64,000 bases of DNA from Chloroflexota bacterium (GTDB taxonomy: Bacteria; Chloroflexota; Anaerolineae; 4572-78; J111), in NCBI GenBank assembly GCA_016860845.1, contig BOKF01000039.1, positions 1 to 64,000 of the forward strand. The letters run 5' to 3'. Made by a program: the position numbers and the translations under genes. The notes beneath the pieces were generated by a model. The model ran no database searches. It was not told the DNA's origin and was given only the letters and a program-made list of their open reading frames with translations. Shown here in pieces: positions 25,491 to 33,029 of the stretch. Position 1 is the stretch's first letter. Every line of letters starts with the position of its first letter.

Positions 25491-26258
25491 ATGACCAATC
25501 CTTTGCCCCCGAAAATTTCTCTTGAACACGTTAATTTTGCTTACGGCGACAATGTTGCCTTGCAAGATATAACTTTGGCCATACCGCCGCAGAGTATCAC
25601 TGTACTGCTGGGTCCGGCCGGGGGCGGCAAAACCACCCTGCTGCGTTTGATCAACCGGCTCAACGACCTGGTCGAAGACACCCATCTTTCAGGTCGGATA
25701 CTGATTGACGGCGAGGATATTTACGCGCCCGGCCTTGACGTGACCCAACTGCGCCGCCGCGTCGGCATGGTCTTTGCCCTGCCCCTGCCGCTGCCCGGCA
25801 CGATTCGCCAGAATTTAACCTACGGCCCCACCCTGGCCGGTATCAGGCAGCCAGCCCGCCTGAACGAGCTGGTGGAGCAGAGCCTGCGCCAGGCCGCCTT
25901 GTGGGATGAGGTCAAAGACCGGCTGGATGATCCCGCCGTGGCCCTGTCCGGCGGGCAGCAGCAGCGCCTCTGCCTGGCCCGCACCCTGGCCCTGGAGCCG
26001 GATATCATCCTGCTCGACGAGCCAACCTCCGGCCTGGACCCCATCTCAACCGCCAAAGTGGAAGATTCGCTGCAAGCATTGAAAAACCAATACACGATTG
26101 TCATTGTCCCTCATAGCATCCAGCAGGGTATCCGCGTCGCCGATTATGCCGCTTTTCTGCTCTCCAGCGAGCTGATCGAGAGCGGTCCGGCCAGGGATGT
26201 CTTTGACAATCCCACTGATAAACGCACCGAAGATTACATCACCGGACGTTTTGGTTAG
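25491..26258 (+). CDS. second PstB-like ATPase with altered Q-loop
   Basis: 255 residues. Walker A GPAGGGKTT, signature LSGGQQQRL, Walker B IILLDEPTSGLDP and H-loop VPHSIQQ are all present, and the C-terminus DYITGRFG is PstB-like. The Q-loop reads VFALPLPLP where PstB normally has VFQRPNPFP, so the catalytic Gln is replaced by Ala. The other PstB (21658) has Gln but LSLGQ in the signature. The two might form a heterodimer or serve alternative states. It is placed between pstA and phoU. Confidence 0.88.
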   Translation: MTNPLPPKISLEHVNFAYGDNVALQDITLAIPPQSITVLLGPAGGGKTTLLRLINRLNDLVEDTHLSGRILIDGEDIYAPGLDVTQLRRRVGMVFALPLPLPGTIRQNLTYGPTLAGIRQPARLNELVEQSLRQAALWDEVKDRLDDPAVALSGGQQQRLCLARTLALEPDIILLDEPTSGLDPISTAKVEDSLQALKNQYTIVIVPHSIQQGIRVADYAAFLLSSELIESGPARDVFDNPTDKRTEDYITGRFG

Positions 26259-26278
26259 TCCATGCTGCCGCGTATAAT
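26251..26278 (+). promoter_or_regulatory. putative phoU promoter
   Basis: TTGGTT, 16-bp spacer, TATAAT, overlapping the end of pstB2; the GAGGAGAAT ribosome site of phoU follows. Confidence 0.45.
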
Positions 26279-26321
26279 AAATCTATGTTGAATACCGTTT
26301 ATTCAACCCAATGAGGAGAAT

Positions 26322-26999
26322 ATGACGATACGTGTCGCTTTTGATCAAGCCTTAAAAGAGCTGCGGGATGACGTGCTGCAAATGGGCAGCAGGGTTAACA
26401 CCGCGATAGACGATGCTGTCCGCGCCCTGAAGGAGGGCAACCTAGCCCTGGCCGGGCAAATCATTGCCGAAGACGAAAAAATCAATGAACTGCGCTTTGA
26501 CATTGAGGAGCACTGCGTTAAACTGATTGCCCGCCAGCAGCCGATGGCCGGCGACCTGCGGACTATTCTGACGGCGATGAACATTGCCCTGGAACTGGAG
26601 CGAATGGGGGACCACGCCAAAGGTATCGCCGTCATCGTCCAGCGTATGGGCGGCGAGCCGCCGGTTAAACCTCTGATTGACATTCCGCGTATGGCCAGTA
26701 TCTCGGGCGAGATGCTGCGCCAGAGCCTTGATGCGTTTTTGAGCGGGGACATCGAACAGGCTGAGGCGGTAGCCAAGCGCGACGACGAAGTGGATCAACT
26801 CTACACCGAAATTTTCCAGGAATTGATCGAGATTATTGCCGCCGACACCACCCTCATTACACGGGCCATGTTTTTGCTGTTTGCCGCCCATAACCTGGAG
26901 CGCATCGCCGACCGGGTGACCAACATCTGCGAGCGCGTGATTTTCCTCAGCACCGGCCGCCTCAGCGAATTTCACAGCGAAAATGAGCCAAACATTTAA
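26322..26999 (+). CDS. phoU: phosphate signaling/uptake regulator PhoU
   Basis: PhoU damps phosphate uptake by acting on PstB and the PhoR sensor. 225 residues of two helical repeats: RDDVLQMGSRVNTAIDDAVRAL, IIAEDEKINELRFDIEEHC, MNIALELERMGDHAKGIA, and later AKRDDEVDQLYTEIFQELIE, FAAHNLERIADRVTNICERV. The E/D-x3-D patterns that bind metal clusters are kept. It ends the phosphate locus. Confidence 0.95.
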   Translation: MTIRVAFDQALKELRDDVLQMGSRVNTAIDDAVRALKEGNLALAGQIIAEDEKINELRFDIEEHCVKLIARQQPMAGDLRTILTAMNIALELERMGDHAKGIAVIVQRMGGEPPVKPLIDIPRMASISGEMLRQSLDAFLSGDIEQAEAVAKRDDEVDQLYTEIFQELIEIIAADTTLITRAMFLLFAAHNLERIADRVTNICERVIFLSTGRLSEFHSENEPNI

Positions 27000-27010
27000 A
27001 GCACTAGAGC

Positions 27011-27152
27011 CTGTTGACATTTCATCAACTTACCCCGAAAACGCATCCTTCGATATGGCTGTTGCCTACTCAGGATGCGTTTTCGGGCCGATTTCGCACG
27101 CTGAGTGCCTCCAAGGCGTATCGAAGCGTGCGAAATCGGCAAATGCCAACAG
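27011..27152. repeat. nested inverted-repeat element after phoU
   Basis: Outer arms CTGTTGACATTT / AAATGCCAACAG enclose two strong hairpins: CCCGAAAACGCATCCT with AGGATGCGTTTTCGGG (27034-27087), and GCCGATTTCGCACGCT with AGCGTGCGAAATCGGC (27087-27140). The layout resembles a small MITE or a structured RNA. Confidence 0.8.
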
Positions 27153-27165
27153 AACCTAATACATT

Positions 27166-28659
27166 ATGCCTCGCATTGCTCTTGGCGGTATCATCCACGA
27201 AACCCATAGTTTTGTCGGCGCGCCGACCACCCTGGCCGATTTCCAAACCCAATCGCTGCACTATGGTGATGAGGTACTGCGCGCCATGGCCGGCACGCGC
27301 TCGGCCATCGGCGGGATGATCGAAGGAGGCGAGGCTCGCGGCTGGACGCTCTTGCCTACCGCTTATGGCGCGGCCATGCCCGGCGGCCTGGTGGCCGAAG
27401 ACGCTTATCAGACTATTCTCCGGGAAATGCTCCAGCGGCTCAATGAGGCCATGCCGGTAGATGGCGTCCTCCTGGCTCTCCACGGAGCGATGGTTACCAC
27501 CGGCCAGCTTGACCCCGAAAGTAACATTTTGGCCGAGGTGCGCCGGGTTGTTGGCCCGGACACGCCCATCGTGGTCGAGCTGGATATGCACGGCAACCTC
27601 AGCCCGGCCACCGTCGAACTGGCCGACGTTCTGGTCGCCTTTGACACCAACCCCCACGTAGACCCCCACCCCAAAGGACTTGAAGCCGCAGCGATGATGA
27701 AGCGGCTGCTCCGGCGAGAGATCAAACCCACGGCGGCTTATGCCCACCCGCCGCTGCTGCTCGCGCCCCAGGCCACCGGCACGGCAGACCTGCCCCTGCG
27801 CCTAGTTCACGAACGGGCCGTGGAAATGAAGGCAGATGCCGAAATTATCTCTATCTGTGTTATGGCCGGCTTTGCCTACGCCGACACCCCGTTCAGCGGA
27901 ACCAGCCTGGTTGTGACCACAAATGATAACCCCGGCCTGGCTCAAGGCTATGTCCAGGAATTGGCCGATACTCTCTGGCAGCAGCGCGAAGCCGCTTTGC
28001 CCCAATTTTTGCCCGCCGAGCAGGCCGTCGCCCAGGCCCTGGCCCAACCCGGCGGGCCGATCATTCTGGTGGACTCGGCGGACAACATCGGCGGGGGCAC
28101 GCCCGGCGACGGCGCGGAAGCTTTGCGGGCCATGCTCGCCCTGGGCGTAGAAGAAGGGACGATTGTGCTGGCCGACCCGGAGGCCGCGGCTGCCTGCTGG
28201 GCCGCCGGCAAGGGCGCTGAAGTGACTCTGGCCGTCGGCGGCAAAACCGACCGCTGGCACGGTGCACCGCTGACGGTGACCGGTACGGTCCAGGCCTTAT
28301 CGGACGGCACCTTTCAGTGCGAGCTGCCCGACAACCACTTTGCCGCTTTCTTCGGCCAGACCATCCACATGGGCCAGACGGCCTGGCTGCGCGTGGCCGG
28401 GGTCAACATCATCCTGACCGAGCGCAAAATCCCCCCTTTTGACCTGGCCCAACTGCGCGGCGTCGGCGTCAGCCCCGAAGAGCAGAAGATGATCGTGGTC
28501 AAATCCGCCGTGGCCTACCGCGCCGCCTACCTGCCCATCGCCGCCGGGGTCATCGAGCTGGACACGCCCGGCCTGTGCAGTGCTAATTTGAGCCGGTTCC
28601 CCTACCGGCATTTACCTCGCCCCATTTTTCCCCTTGACGAGGCCTCGTTTGTGCCGTAA
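27166..28659 (+). CDS. M81-family metallopeptidase (microcystinase C, MlrC-like)
   Basis: The 497-residue protein has the MlrC layout: GIIHETHSF at the N-terminus, VELDMHGNLSP, FDTNPHVDPHPKG as metal-binding loops, and the C-terminal VDSADNIGGGTPGDG. MlrC cleaves the linear tetrapeptide of microcystin in sphingomonads; most homologues have unknown peptide or amide substrates. The ATG follows the nested repeat element at 27011-27152. The last gene before the cassette island. Confidence 0.9.
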   Translation: MPRIALGGIIHETHSFVGAPTTLADFQTQSLHYGDEVLRAMAGTRSAIGGMIEGGEARGWTLLPTAYGAAMPGGLVAEDAYQTILREMLQRLNEAMPVDGVLLALHGAMVTTGQLDPESNILAEVRRVVGPDTPIVVELDMHGNLSPATVELADVLVAFDTNPHVDPHPKGLEAAAMMKRLLRREIKPTAAYAHPPLLLAPQATGTADLPLRLVHERAVEMKADAEIISICVMAGFAYADTPFSGTSLVVTTNDNPGLAQGYVQELADTLWQQREAALPQFLPAEQAVAQALAQPGGPIILVDSADNIGGGTPGDGAEALRAMLALGVEEGTIVLADPEAAAACWAAGKGAEVTLAVGGKTDRWHGAPLTVTGTVQALSDGTFQCELPDNHFAAFFGQTIHMGQTAWLRVAGVNIILTERKIPPFDLAQLRGVGVSPEEQKMIVVKSAVAYRAAYLPIAAGVIELDTPGLCSANLSRFPYRHLPRPIFPLDEASFVP

Positions 28660-28680
28660 AATTGGGGTGAGGTTTCGATC

Positions 28681-28719
28681 CTATGTCATCGGGCCGAAAG
28701 GGCGGTACGATGTCATAGC
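28681..28719. repeat. hairpin just before the cassette island
   Basis: CTATGTCATCG against CGATGTCATAG, one mismatch, 24 bp before the first cassette boundary. Confidence 0.6.
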
Positions 28720-28742
28720 CTAGAACCTTCGGTCTACAGATT

Positions 28743-28752
28743 GTTATATGGC
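28743..28752 (+). other. left cassette boundary, GTTATATGGC core
   Basis: A GTTATATGGC core with the expected G^TT crossover between 28743 and 28744. The same 10-mer occurs at the next boundary (29826-29835). No attC half-site or attI-like region with an integrase is visible upstream. Confidence 0.7.
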
Positions 28753-29826
28753 TAAAAAACTTTACGCTTCAACGTTATTCTTGATAAATGGACAAAACCA
28801 AAACATTTCGTACTGTTGAAATTATTGCCTACGTTGCATTAGTTGTTTTAGCAGCTCTTGTTCTATTCTTGTCAACCAGAATCCCGCCGGAAGACCCCAT
28901 TCAAAGCTGGTTAGAAAATATTGCTATTGCTCTGTTTGGTGCTGTGTTGGTGAAAATCATTGCTTCTATAATCTTCCGTATTTACCAGCAACATACAAAT
29001 GAAGTGATACAGCAGATAAGTATAACTACTATTTGGGAAAAGTTAGGGATTTTGGAGATGGCTATGAACTGGGGGAAGTTTCGCGAAGAATCCGCAAAAG
29101 GAAAAGAACTTCGTGATTGCCTCGGCCATTTATATCAAGACTCAACTTGGTATATTGTGACCATTAATCCGGAAGGATTCTTTTCTGATGGCTTTTTTGA
29201 AAATGTAATTCATCCAGCAATGAGAAACGGCGTTAAGATTAAATGGTTGTATGTTCAACTCCCAGAAAAAAACGTTTCGGCGGGGAGAACTTTGCGGAAT
29301 TGGTGGGCTATACAATATGCGATGGCCGAGGCTGATGTAGATGAGAAATTACGTTATGCAAGAACAAACCTGAAGAATAAGTTGGACGAGTTGATTAGAG
29401 AAATCCAGCAAATAAGCAAAACGGGTGTTGTCCCAAACGTTGAACTATATGAATGCAATATACCCATAACCTTTCTGGCGCTACTAGCCACCTCAGATAA
29501 AAAGAAATCTGGTGTAGCTCTTGTACATCCATATACCATAGCTCCATCCACAACAGATGGTCAGTGGGGGATGATTCTTACAGAGCCAGGCGAATTGTAT
29601 GAGCAATACAAGTCTTCGATCATTTATCTGTTCGATAACGGGGAAGCACAAGGTTATTTGCGTCGCATTGAGCTTGAAACACAAACTAATTTGAGGCAAA
29701 CAAAGCCATATAACAATGCAAATCAAGCTGACGCCTAGAGTTGCGTTTTATTGGGGTTGATTTCGCCTGTGGGGTCGTCTTTGATTGAGGGGCATTTTGC
29801 TAACCCGGCGCAGCTTATTTGCGGCG
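28744..29826 (+). mobile_element. integron gene cassette 1
   Basis: 1,083 bp from the G^TT boundary at 28743/28744 to that at 29826/29827. It contains one gene (28788-29738) and ends in the attC site at 29705-29835. The cassette start TTATATGGC is the exact complement of the end of its own R'' arm GCCATATAA, as required if it existed as a circle. Base composition is more AT-rich than flanking genes. Confidence 0.8.
28788..29738 (+). CDS. cassette-borne membrane protein with PLD-like domain
   Basis: 316 residues. Two membrane segments (residues ~10-31 and ~42-62: IAYVALVVLAALVLFLSTR, ENIAIALFGAVLVKIIASII) are followed by a cytosolic domain. WYIVTINPEGFF, HPAMRNGVKIKWLYVQ, and later VALVHPYTIAP and GELYEQYKSSIIYLFD recall phospholipase-D-superfamily folds, but no HKD motif is present, so the domain is probably not a classical phosphodiesterase. 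The C-terminal KPYNNANQADA is coded by the attC arm. AT-rich, no recognised family; it could be a defence or adaptive cassette protein. Confidence 0.55.
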   Translation: MDKTKTFRTVEIIAYVALVVLAALVLFLSTRIPPEDPIQSWLENIAIALFGAVLVKIIASIIFRIYQQHTNEVIQQISITTIWEKLGILEMAMNWGKFREESAKGKELRDCLGHLYQDSTWYIVTINPEGFFSDGFFENVIHPAMRNGVKIKWLYVQLPEKNVSAGRTLRNWWAIQYAMAEADVDEKLRYARTNLKNKLDELIREIQQISKTGVVPNVELYECNIPITFLALLATSDKKKSGVALVHPYTIAPSTTDGQWGMILTEPGELYEQYKSSIIYLFDNGEAQGYLRRIELETQTNLRQTKPYNNANQADA

Positions 29827-29835
29827 TTATATGGC
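29705..29835 (+). other. integron attC recombination site 1
   Basis: R'' is GCCATATAAC (29705-29714) and R' is GTTATATGGC (29826-29835), exact complements. Inside, the L'' arm GCAAATCAAGCTGACGCC pairs with the complement of the L' arm (GGCGCAGCTTATTTGC) except for an extra C and an extra A, i.e. unpaired bulged bases. A 2-3 nt unpaired spacer separates R and L arms. This is the architecture integrases recognise on the folded strand. Confidence 0.85.
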
Positions 29836-29898
29836 TCGAAAAACGCATTACAGAATACACCAAGCTGATAGATGATTAGTGTAGCAAGGAAATAGGTA

Positions 29899-30237
29899 AT
29901 GTTTCGGTTCCTTTTTATTATGTTGTGGTATCTTGCATTATGTAATTTATTCATGTCTATCTGTTTTCTATTTCTCCCAAAAGAATTTCAAGATGGCATT
30001 AATCCTTTGGTTGTACTGACCATTTGTTCACTCTTTACCGTATTGGGTTTCCCTTATGTAAGAAAAATATCCCGTGATGACTATGAGCATAATAAAAGGT
30101 TTAGCCATATACCTCGTGACCATGACAGGCCTCAAATTGTAAGTAGAACAGAATATGAATGGTATCAAGGGGAAAAAGCAGAAGGAAGAAATCCTTATCC
30201 GGGACGTGATGTCAAAATCGATTCTCGCGATAGATAG
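29899..30237 (+). CDS. small cassette-borne membrane protein
   Basis: 112 residues with two membrane segments (FLFIMLWYLALCNLFMSICF and INPLVVLTICSLFTVLGF) and a charged cytosolic tail (KISRDDYEHNKRFSHIPRDH, GRDVKIDSRDR). No known family. It is encoded in the same cassette and 48 bp before the larger membrane protein gene, so they may act together. Confidence 0.6.
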   Translation: MFRFLFIMLWYLALCNLFMSICFLFLPKEFQDGINPLVVLTICSLFTVLGFPYVRKISRDDYEHNKRFSHIPRDHDRPQIVSRTEYEWYQGEKAEGRNPYPGRDVKIDSRDR

Positions 30238-30285
30238 TAATCAATACGTAGTAAGGGCGAAGTAGAAGAAGGAACTGTAACTGTT

Positions 30286-31581
30286 ATGGACGATATGGGG
30301 CCTTTTGAACGAGATCTTATTTTGCGATATATCTACTATGAGATTTTAACCGATTCACAGAGAACCATTTTTCTCTACATGGTTAAAGAAATTGAATGGT
30401 TGATAATAATTTTAGTTATTTTAGTGTGCCTCTATTTTGTTATTCTTCGCCATTGGAAATATTGGGGTCTTACCAGTTTTCTTACTAACTTTCAAGTAAA
30501 TATGATAACTATCAGTTTTTTTGCGATGGTTATTATATCTTGGCACATCACCCCTTCTACAACTTACGATTATTTAACCCAATTCTCTACAACAACTGAT
30601 GTGGGATTCGAAAGACTGTTTCTATTAATGGACCTATTTCTGTCACCAACTAGCGTGATTATTTATGGGGGAACAATTATTTTGGGTTCTTCAGATTTGC
30701 TTCATACAAAAATTGTTGAACAACATCGTCCTAAGTGGGGCTGGGGTCTTGGGATATCAGGTATAGTTTTTGCCCTCAGTTATGCAATAATGCCTGTTTA
30801 TGTCCTGGTTGATAGCCTACATGTCAATTTTTGGAATGCCTTCAATCTTGACTTGAATGGAATGGTTCAATTTGTGGGTCTACGTATTGTATTTTTTGTT
30901 TGTTCTTTTTCTCTTGGTTATGTTTGGTACGATGGTGATATTACTCCCGAGCCCAAAGTTGAGTTAAAGATCAAACGTCGAAAACAACAAAAAGAATTTC
31001 GAGAATTAGTTAAAAGTATTGAATGGCGAAAAAAGTGGTGGGCAAGGAAGTTCCGTCAATCTACAATTCCCCACCCAAATTATATAAATACCGAAATTGT
31101 TTGGTTAGTAGTGGCTGGTATTCCTATGTGTAGTTTTATGACTGGACTGCTAGTGCTGAAACCGCTATTTGATTGGGATTTTACCGCATCTCTAACCAGA
31201 GGTTGTTTTAGTATTACCGGCCTTGTAGTGACCATCATTGGTTCTCTGATTTTTGCAAAGTGGGTGCAGACTTCATTAGAGAGTTGGCAAGAAAATAAAG
31301 CTCTCCAGATGGAAAGATACGAAACTCGACAAAATCCAAAAACATTTTTTCCTGAAATTCGGTTGATTAGCCAAAATGAACGCAAAAGAGAATGGGTTCG
31401 TGACGATCAAATTTGCCTAATTCATAAATATCGCGGTGAAGTAGATTTACGGGAGAGAAATTTATGCAAAGGTAAAATTTGTCCGGCAGACAGGCAAATC
31501 TGGGTGGAAATCAAGTGTCTCCCCTCGTCACAAATACTTGAATTAGCCATAATGGCTGGTTTGATTGAACCGTTTGATTGA
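30286..31581 (+). CDS. cassette-borne multipass membrane protein of unknown function
   Basis: 431 residues, AT-rich. About six membrane segments: at ~37-56 (EWLIIILVILVCLYFVIL), ~70-90 (MITISFFAMVIISW), ~125-145, ~158-178 (WGLGISGIVFALSYAIM), ~200-218, and ~265-325 (IVWLVVAGIPMCSFM, ITGLVVTIIGSLIF). The C-terminal ~105 residues are cytosolic and rich in Arg/Lys/Trp. No family recognised. It ends 16 bp before attC site 2. Possibly paired with the 112-residue gene upstream. Confidence 0.65.
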   Translation: MDDMGPFERDLILRYIYYEILTDSQRTIFLYMVKEIEWLIIILVILVCLYFVILRHWKYWGLTSFLTNFQVNMITISFFAMVIISWHITPSTTYDYLTQFSTTTDVGFERLFLLMDLFLSPTSVIIYGGTIILGSSDLLHTKIVEQHRPKWGWGLGISGIVFALSYAIMPVYVLVDSLHVNFWNAFNLDLNGMVQFVGLRIVFFVCSFSLGYVWYDGDITPEPKVELKIKRRKQQKEFRELVKSIEWRKKWWARKFRQSTIPHPNYINTEIVWLVVAGIPMCSFMTGLLVLKPLFDWDFTASLTRGCFSITGLVVTIIGSLIFAKWVQTSLESWQENKALQMERYETRQNPKTFFPEIRLISQNERKREWVRDDQICLIHKYRGEVDLRERNLCKGKICPADRQIWVEIKCLPSSQILELAIMAGLIEPFD

Positions 31582-31596
31582 ACAATATAAATGAAA

Positions 31597-31704
31597 GCCA
31601 TATAACAAACCGCTTGCTGCCGACCCATTAAGCTGGGTTTTTGGCGCAAGGCTAGTTGGTAATTGAGGTTGACTTTGGGCGGCAGAAGCGGGGCGTTGGA
31701 CGGC
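31597..31704 (+). other. integron attC recombination site 2
   Basis: R'' GCCATATAAC (31597-31606), R' GTTGGACGGC (31695-31704, fits the GTTRRRY core). L'' CCGCTTGCTGCCGACCC pairs with the complement of L' (GGGCGGCAGAAGCGG) except for one extra G and one extra A. Shorter than attC1 (108 bp against 131 bp). Confidence 0.85.
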
Positions 31705-31782
31705 TGAAAGGTTATTTTGCAGAAGTATTTTCATCTGCCTTTCATAATTAGCTATTTAGCAGATAGAGAGCACTCACTAGTG

Positions 31783-32037
31783 ATGAAGGTGTTCACTGAA
31801 ATCGGTCAAATGCAATTGGGACAACGAGTCCGCGTGACTAGAGTCAAGGATCTAATCGCGTACCGTAACAATGACAAGAGTCAAGTCGTAGTCATCGAGC
31901 CAGCCGGCACAGTGTACGAAGGCGTAGTAGATGACATTTATGAACTTGAAGACTCATTTGGCATTCTCCTTGAGGGTGGCAGAAGATGGGGTTTTTATTT
32001 TCCCAGCGAGACCCTGCAGGTTAGCCTAATTTCATAA
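31783..32037 (+). CDS. small protein of unknown function (possible third cassette gene)
   Basis: 84 residues starting MKVFTEIGQMQLGQRVRVTRV, then VVVIEPAGTVYEGVVDDIYE and a GGRRWGFYFPSE strand; the beta-rich pattern resembles a small SH3-like barrel but I do not recognise the family. It lies just after the attC2 boundary. A candidate degenerate R'' (ACCGTCAAAC at about 32041) follows the stop. The ATG at 31783 is preferred to the upstream start at 31717. Confidence 0.5.
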   Translation: MKVFTEIGQMQLGQRVRVTRVKDLIAYRNNDKSQVVVIEPAGTVYEGVVDDIYELEDSFGILLEGGRRWGFYFPSETLQVSLIS

Positions 32038-32205
32038 GCTAACCGTCAAACGACATTAGAAAGGGTATATTCGGGATAATTTAAGAGTTGGCCGGGAGCG
32101 GTCGCCAACACCGATGTAGTACAGTGTCAAGTACCAGAACCTTAAAATTGTGAAAAGAGATGGGGGTAAAGGCAGAAAAAAGAGACAGAATAAACTAAAC
32201 CGACC

Positions 32206-32287
32206 TCAAACCAGGGGTTGAGCGGCTACTTTAGCAGGGCATGTCCAATTATACGTAGCACTTTCTCAATCAACCCTCTGGTTTTGA
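32206..32287. repeat. inverted repeat before the PIN-domain gene
   Basis: AAACCAGGGGTTGA pairs with TCAACCCTCTGGTTT (one indel), 50-bp loop. Confidence 0.55.
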
Positions 32288-32318
32288 CACGGTGGGTTGA
32301 ATAGAGTAATGTTTCAGT

Positions 32319-32792
32319 ATGAAGCCAAAAGTTTATCTCGAAACGTCCATTATCAGTTATCTAACCTCTCGCCCCAATCGTGATTTGATCATCGCCGCCA
32401 ACCAACAAATCACTCAGGAATGGTGGCAACTCCGCCGAGACACCTTTGAACTGTATGTGTCGGAATTGGTCATTCAAGAGGCCGGTGCCGGAGATGAAAC
32501 TGCGGCTCAACAACGTTTGCAGGCTTTAGAAGGCATCCCGCAGTTGAGGTTAAGCGAAGAGATTGTTGTTCTGGCTGAAAAATTGATCAAAGATGGGTCA
32601 TTACCGCAAAGCGCCGTGGAGGATGCCCTGCATATTGCCATTGCCACTCTTAATGGAATAGATTATTTGCTAACGTGGAATTTCAAACACTTGGCCAATG
32701 CGACAATGCGTTACAAAATCGAAAGTGTATGTCGGTTATTAGGGTATGAGCCACCGGTCATTTGTACGCCCCAAGAATTATTGGAGGAATAA
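32319..32792 (+). CDS. PIN-domain protein, VapC-type toxin candidate
   Basis: 157 residues of PIN fold: YLETSIISYLTSRP at the N-terminus (acidic residue E in the usual D position), LYVSELVIQEAGAGD, and SAVEDALHIAIATLNGIDY followed by LLTWNFKHLAN, which hold the remaining acidic residues of the RNase active site. PIN proteins of toxin-antitoxin pairs cut RNA and halt growth unless bound by a partner. Here the small gene 2 bp downstream is the likely antitoxin, in the reversed order (toxin first). It lies next to the cassette island. Confidence 0.85.
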   Translation: MKPKVYLETSIISYLTSRPNRDLIIAANQQITQEWWQLRRDTFELYVSELVIQEAGAGDETAAQQRLQALEGIPQLRLSEEIVVLAEKLIKDGSLPQSAVEDALHIAIATLNGIDYLLTWNFKHLANATMRYKIESVCRLLGYEPPVICTPQELLEE

Positions 32793-32794
32793 GA

Positions 32795-32995
32795 ATGTGG
32801 CAAGATACGATTGTAGCAGAAGTACGAAAGATAAGAGAAGCGCACGCGGCTCAATACAATTATGACTTGCGAGCCATTTATACAGCTTTGAAAAAGGCCG
32901 AGGAACAAAGTCAACGTCCCAAAGTATCTTTTCCGCCCAAGCGTATTGCCGGAGCGGAAGAAGTGAAACCGGCCTTGTCCGGTCAAAAGAGATAA
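32795..32995 (+). CDS. probable antitoxin partner of the PIN toxin
   Basis: 66 residues, MWQDTIVAEVRKIREAHAAQ then YNYDLRAIYTALKKAEEQSQ and a basic Pro-rich tail. This short form commonly follows PIN toxins of this type. TGGAGGAA is the ribosome site, and the gene begins 2 bp after the toxin stop, suggesting coupling. Confidence 0.7.
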   Translation: MWQDTIVAEVRKIREAHAAQYNYDLRAIYTALKKAEEQSQRPKVSFPPKRIAGAEEVKPALSGQKR

Positions 32996-33029
32996 GGTTT
33001 TGGGCGTGGGCCGGACCTAACCCCTCTCC

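Larger units (their letters stand above)
29827..31695 (+). mobile_element. integron gene cassette 2
   Basis: 1,869 bp between G^TT boundaries at 29826/29827 and 31695/31696, holding two genes (29899-30237, 30286-31581) and the attC at 31597-31704. The cassette start TTATATGGC is complementary to the R'' arm GCCATATAA of its own attC, not to the R' now next to it (GTTGGACGGC). That is the signature of a cassette once circular and inserted by recombination. Confidence 0.8.

Noticed and set aside
28660..28743. An attI site or half attC before cassette 1
   Set aside because: The bases before the first GTT core do not pair with anything upstream in attC fashion, and no integrase gene is adjacent; a secondary insertion site is more likely.
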